A DNA stretch of 51,270 bases from Candidatus Tetragenococcus pullicola (lineage in GTDB: Bacteria > Bacillota > Bacilli > Lactobacillales > Enterococcaceae). The position numbers were made by a program, and so were the translations under genes. Location: contig DXDB01000046.1 of assembly GCA_019115705.1 (NCBI GenBank), forward strand, positions 1 to 51,270, read 5' to 3'. Of this stretch, positions 49,133 through 51,270 are shown piece by piece (the first letter of the stretch is position 1; every line of letters starts with the position of its first letter). Below the pieces are notes generated by a model. The model searched no databases, was not told the origin of the DNA, and saw only the letters and a list, made by a program, of their open reading frames with translations.

Positions 49133-50302
49133 TTAGAAATAGTCTTCCAAAATCGGCTTTTGACTGGGAAGTATAGCTTTTACATTTTCTTCCAATTCTT
49201 GACTCATTTCTAAATTTCCATAAAATTTTACTTCTTCTAATGATAGATAGCCCAAAAAAAGTTGAGTCAATTGTTGCATCGAAATAGTTAAAGTAGGCAG
49301 TTGCGTTTTTTCTACTTGTTTGATTTCATTAGGATGTAAATGAATTTCAAAAGTTCCCTCATTCCACGGTGCATACTTATCTTCTTTGATACAAATAGCA
49401 AATGATTGTCGAAGATTTTGCCAAGGAAAAATTTCCATGAAGGCTTTGACATCGACTATTCGTACCATCATTTCAGGACGAACCTCAAGTTTTTCAAAAG
49501 GTCGTGCTTGTAAAAAGAAATTGGTATGCCCATCAAATCCATGTTCATAAATTATTTTATGAGTCGAATCTTTATGTGAGTATATATAACGATTTAAACC
49601 CTGGTAAGCCTCAGGCAAAAGACAGATCCATTCTTGACAAATAAAGCAGCCATTTTCAATGGTATAGGCTAAATAGCCAGCTGGTTTTCCCTCTTTAGTA
49701 TAATAAATAGCAAACTCCATTGCTTTTTTTAAAGCAAACTTGTAGTCGTACCACCAGTCTTCTCGCTTCAGGCTACCATTTTTATTTTTTGTAGAGGTTG
49801 CATAGATTTTTGTAACAATTTCTTTTATTTCCGGCCATTGTTGTCGTTTGATATAGCCGTTTACTTTGGGGCTATCTTGCCAATTATGACTCGAAATTTC
49901 AAGTTTTGCTCTTTCAAAAAGTAGTTCATAACCGTAACGTCTATAAAAAGGATAAGAAAAAGGTGCTAAATAGGAAAAAAGCATCTTCTTTTCATGACAG
50001 TCTTTAAGCATAGCACTCATCAATTGATCGATATTTCCCTGACCACGAAAAGCAGGATCTGAGGCAACAAAACCGATTCCCGCCATCGGAAAAGTTTTTC
50101 CAAAAAAGGAGACTTGAAAGGGCGTCATCATGACTTGACTTGCCAATTGGTTGTCTTCTACAGACCCATAAGTTACTGAATGAGCCATCAAATGAGCGTA
50201 TCTTTTTTTACTTGTTTCGCTGGTATCTAATTGAAAGGCATATTGAGCCAGAGCAAAACTATTTTCGAAAGCTTTTTCATCCATTCTTTCGATTGTGTTC
50301 AA
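49133..50302 (-). CDS. GNAT family N-acetyltransferase (Eis-like, with SCP2-type C-terminus)
   Basis: MAGIGFVASDPAFRGQGNIDQLMSAMLKDCHEKKMLFSYLAPFSYPFYRRYGYEL. Confidence 0.9.
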   Translation of the reverse strand: MNTIERMDEKAFENSFALAQYAFQLDTSETSKKRYAHLMAHSVTYGSVEDNQLASQVMMTPFQVSFFGKTFPMAGIGFVASDPAFRGQGNIDQLMSAMLKDCHEKKMLFSYLAPFSYPFYRRYGYELLFERAKLEISSHNWQDSPKVNGYIKRQQWPEIKEIVTKIYATSTKNKNGSLKREDWWYDYKFALKKAMEFAIYYTKEGKPAGYLAYTIENGCFICQEWICLLPEAYQGLNRYIYSHKDSTHKIIYEHGFDGHTNFFLQARPFEKLEVRPEMMVRIVDVKAFMEIFPWQNLRQSFAICIKEDKYAPWNEGTFEIHLHPNEIKQVEKTQLPTLTISMQQLTQLFLGYLSLEEVKFYGNLEMSQELEENVKAILPSQKPILEDYF

Positions 50303-50346
50303 TAAAATCGTCCTTTCTGACTAAAAAGTAATAAGTAAACTAGCGA

Positions 50347-50760
50347 TTAATAAGATTCTTCAATCATTTTTAGCATTTGTTTAAACTGTCTTTTTTTAAA
50401 ATAACCTAAAACAAAGCCAAAGAGCGCATCATTTAGTTTTTGCATGGCACCATAAGATTCCATAGATTCTTCATAATGAACTTCACAGCTTTTATCGTCA
50501 AGGGGGATAATATCGTATTGAACTGAAAATTCATTCCTTGTGGTAGCTGTTTTAAATGCGTAGGATTTGTCTTTTTCTACTTTATCGATTGTGATTTTTG
50601 CTCGATTATTTTGAGAAAACTGTTTGACGTAGGTCAAGTCTTCTAGTTTATTATAAGAAAGACGCTTACCTGTCGCATCATAAACATCATACAGGACCGA
50701 TTCCATGATTTTGTCAAAAAAAGCAGAGGCAGGCATTTTCATTTTTCTTACTACTTTCAT
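50347..50760 (-). CDS. DUF3284 family protein
   Basis: MKVVRKMKMPASAFFDKIMESVLYDVYDATGKRL... Confidence 0.75.
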   Translation of the reverse strand: MKVVRKMKMPASAFFDKIMESVLYDVYDATGKRLSYNKLEDLTYVKQFSQNNRAKITIDKVEKDKSYAFKTATTRNEFSVQYDIIPLDDKSCEVHYEESMESYGAMQKLNDALFGFVLGYFKKRQFKQMLKMIEESY

Positions 50761-50957
50761 TCCTTGTTCACCTCATCTTTATTTTCTTTCTCTTTTTTTG
50801 TCCCCTTATGAAAGATATAACCCCCAAGCATCACCAAAAAAATTCCGGTTACCATGCTTAAAATATCATATTTCATAGAGTTTGGATTTAAGGAGAATAG
50901 AAGAATCAAAAAACCGATACTACACAAGAATAAGCCGTTTTTTATCACTATAATCAC
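50757..50957 (-). CDS. Small membrane protein, DUF3188-like
   Basis: Two hydrophobic helices and a charged tail; overlaps the DUF3284 gene start. Confidence 0.65.
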   Translation of the reverse strand: MIIVIKNGLFLCSIGFLILLFSLNPNSMKYDILSMVTGIFLVMLGGYIFHKGTKKEKENKDEVNKE

Positions 50958-50967
50958 CTATATTTTC

Positions 50968-51186
50968 TTAAATAGCAATTGCTTGGAAATATAAAATAGA
51001 TCCCCAAGCTTGTTCTTTAATTAATGCTTTTGCTTTTTTAGCAGCCGCTTCTGGGTCTCCTGAAACTTCAAATTGTAGTTGAATTCCTTTTTTGGCTTTA
51101 AATGTATAAGAAAAATCTTCTCCTTCATACCCTTCCAAAAGCGTTTTGATTTCTTCTTGTTGCATAGCACTTGAAATGCCAATCAT
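50968..51186 (-). CDS. Small conserved hypothetical protein
   Basis: 72-aa ORF, operonic with the DUF3284 and DUF3188 genes. Confidence 0.65.
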   Translation of the reverse strand: MIGISSAMQQEEIKTLLEGYEGEDFSYTFKAKKGIQLQFEVSGDPEAAAKKAKALIKEQAWGSILYFQAIAI

Positions 51187-51223
51187 AATGATTCATCCTT
51201 TCTTTTTCATGAATATAACATAG

Positions 51224-51266
51224 AATGCTTTCACTCCAATAATCTGGAGTGAAAGCAAGTTTTTTT
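51224..51266. terminator. Rho-independent terminator
   Basis: GCTTTCACTCCAataatcTGGAGTGAAAGCaagTTTTTTT. Confidence 0.88.
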
Positions 51267-51270
51267 ATTC

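Noticed and set aside
48998-49213. 71-aa plus-strand ORF across the tRNA-half region
   Set aside because: Overlaps the tRNA remnant, the promoter and the end of the GNAT gene; not credible as coding.
1-51270. CRISPR array, complete restriction-modification, toxin-antitoxin, retron or other defence cassette
   Set aside because: No regularly spaced repeats, no cas, reverse transcriptase, methylase or recognisable TA pair found while reading the window.

Overview
The window is a low-GC Firmicute chromosome segment, most likely Enterococcaceae (mvaE thiolase/HMG-CoA reductase fusion, divergent mvaS, DUF3042, EF1546-like LysM protein). About 0-45 kb is ordinary core genome: glcK/gluP, cca, der/rpsA/cmk, recQ-ypbB, scpAB-xerD, fur, rpoD-dnaG, mvaE/mvaS, plus an FMN riboswitch upstream of ribU. 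The accessory part is 43-49.1 kb. There, a near-perfect Zur-type operator (AAATCGTAACCATTACGATTT) lies just downstream of a sigma-A promoter and precedes cysteine-free S14 and L32 paralogs, an uncharacterised 125-aa protein, and a decaying zinc-starvation cassette. The decay includes a doubly frameshifted L33, separate CobW C- and N-terminal pieces, a 40-aa metal-homeostasis-like peptide missing from the ORF track, and an AdcA pseudogene with a Trp-to-stop mutation. The CobW N-terminus is fused in frame to half of an ABC exporter. Next to this are a degraded tyrosine integrase, an intact tRNA-Arg(CCU), and a tRNA-Arg 5' half lying between a promoter and a small terminator-like hairpin. Other items worth checking are a hairpin-rich, promoter-led intergenic region upstream of rpmG (about 3.5-3.8 kb), a degenerate AroB-like pseudoenzyme beside ypiA/reoY, and a roughly 480-bp unexplained der-rpsA gap. 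I found no CRISPR array, prophage or recognisable complete defence system. All family calls are from reading the sequence; no database search was run.
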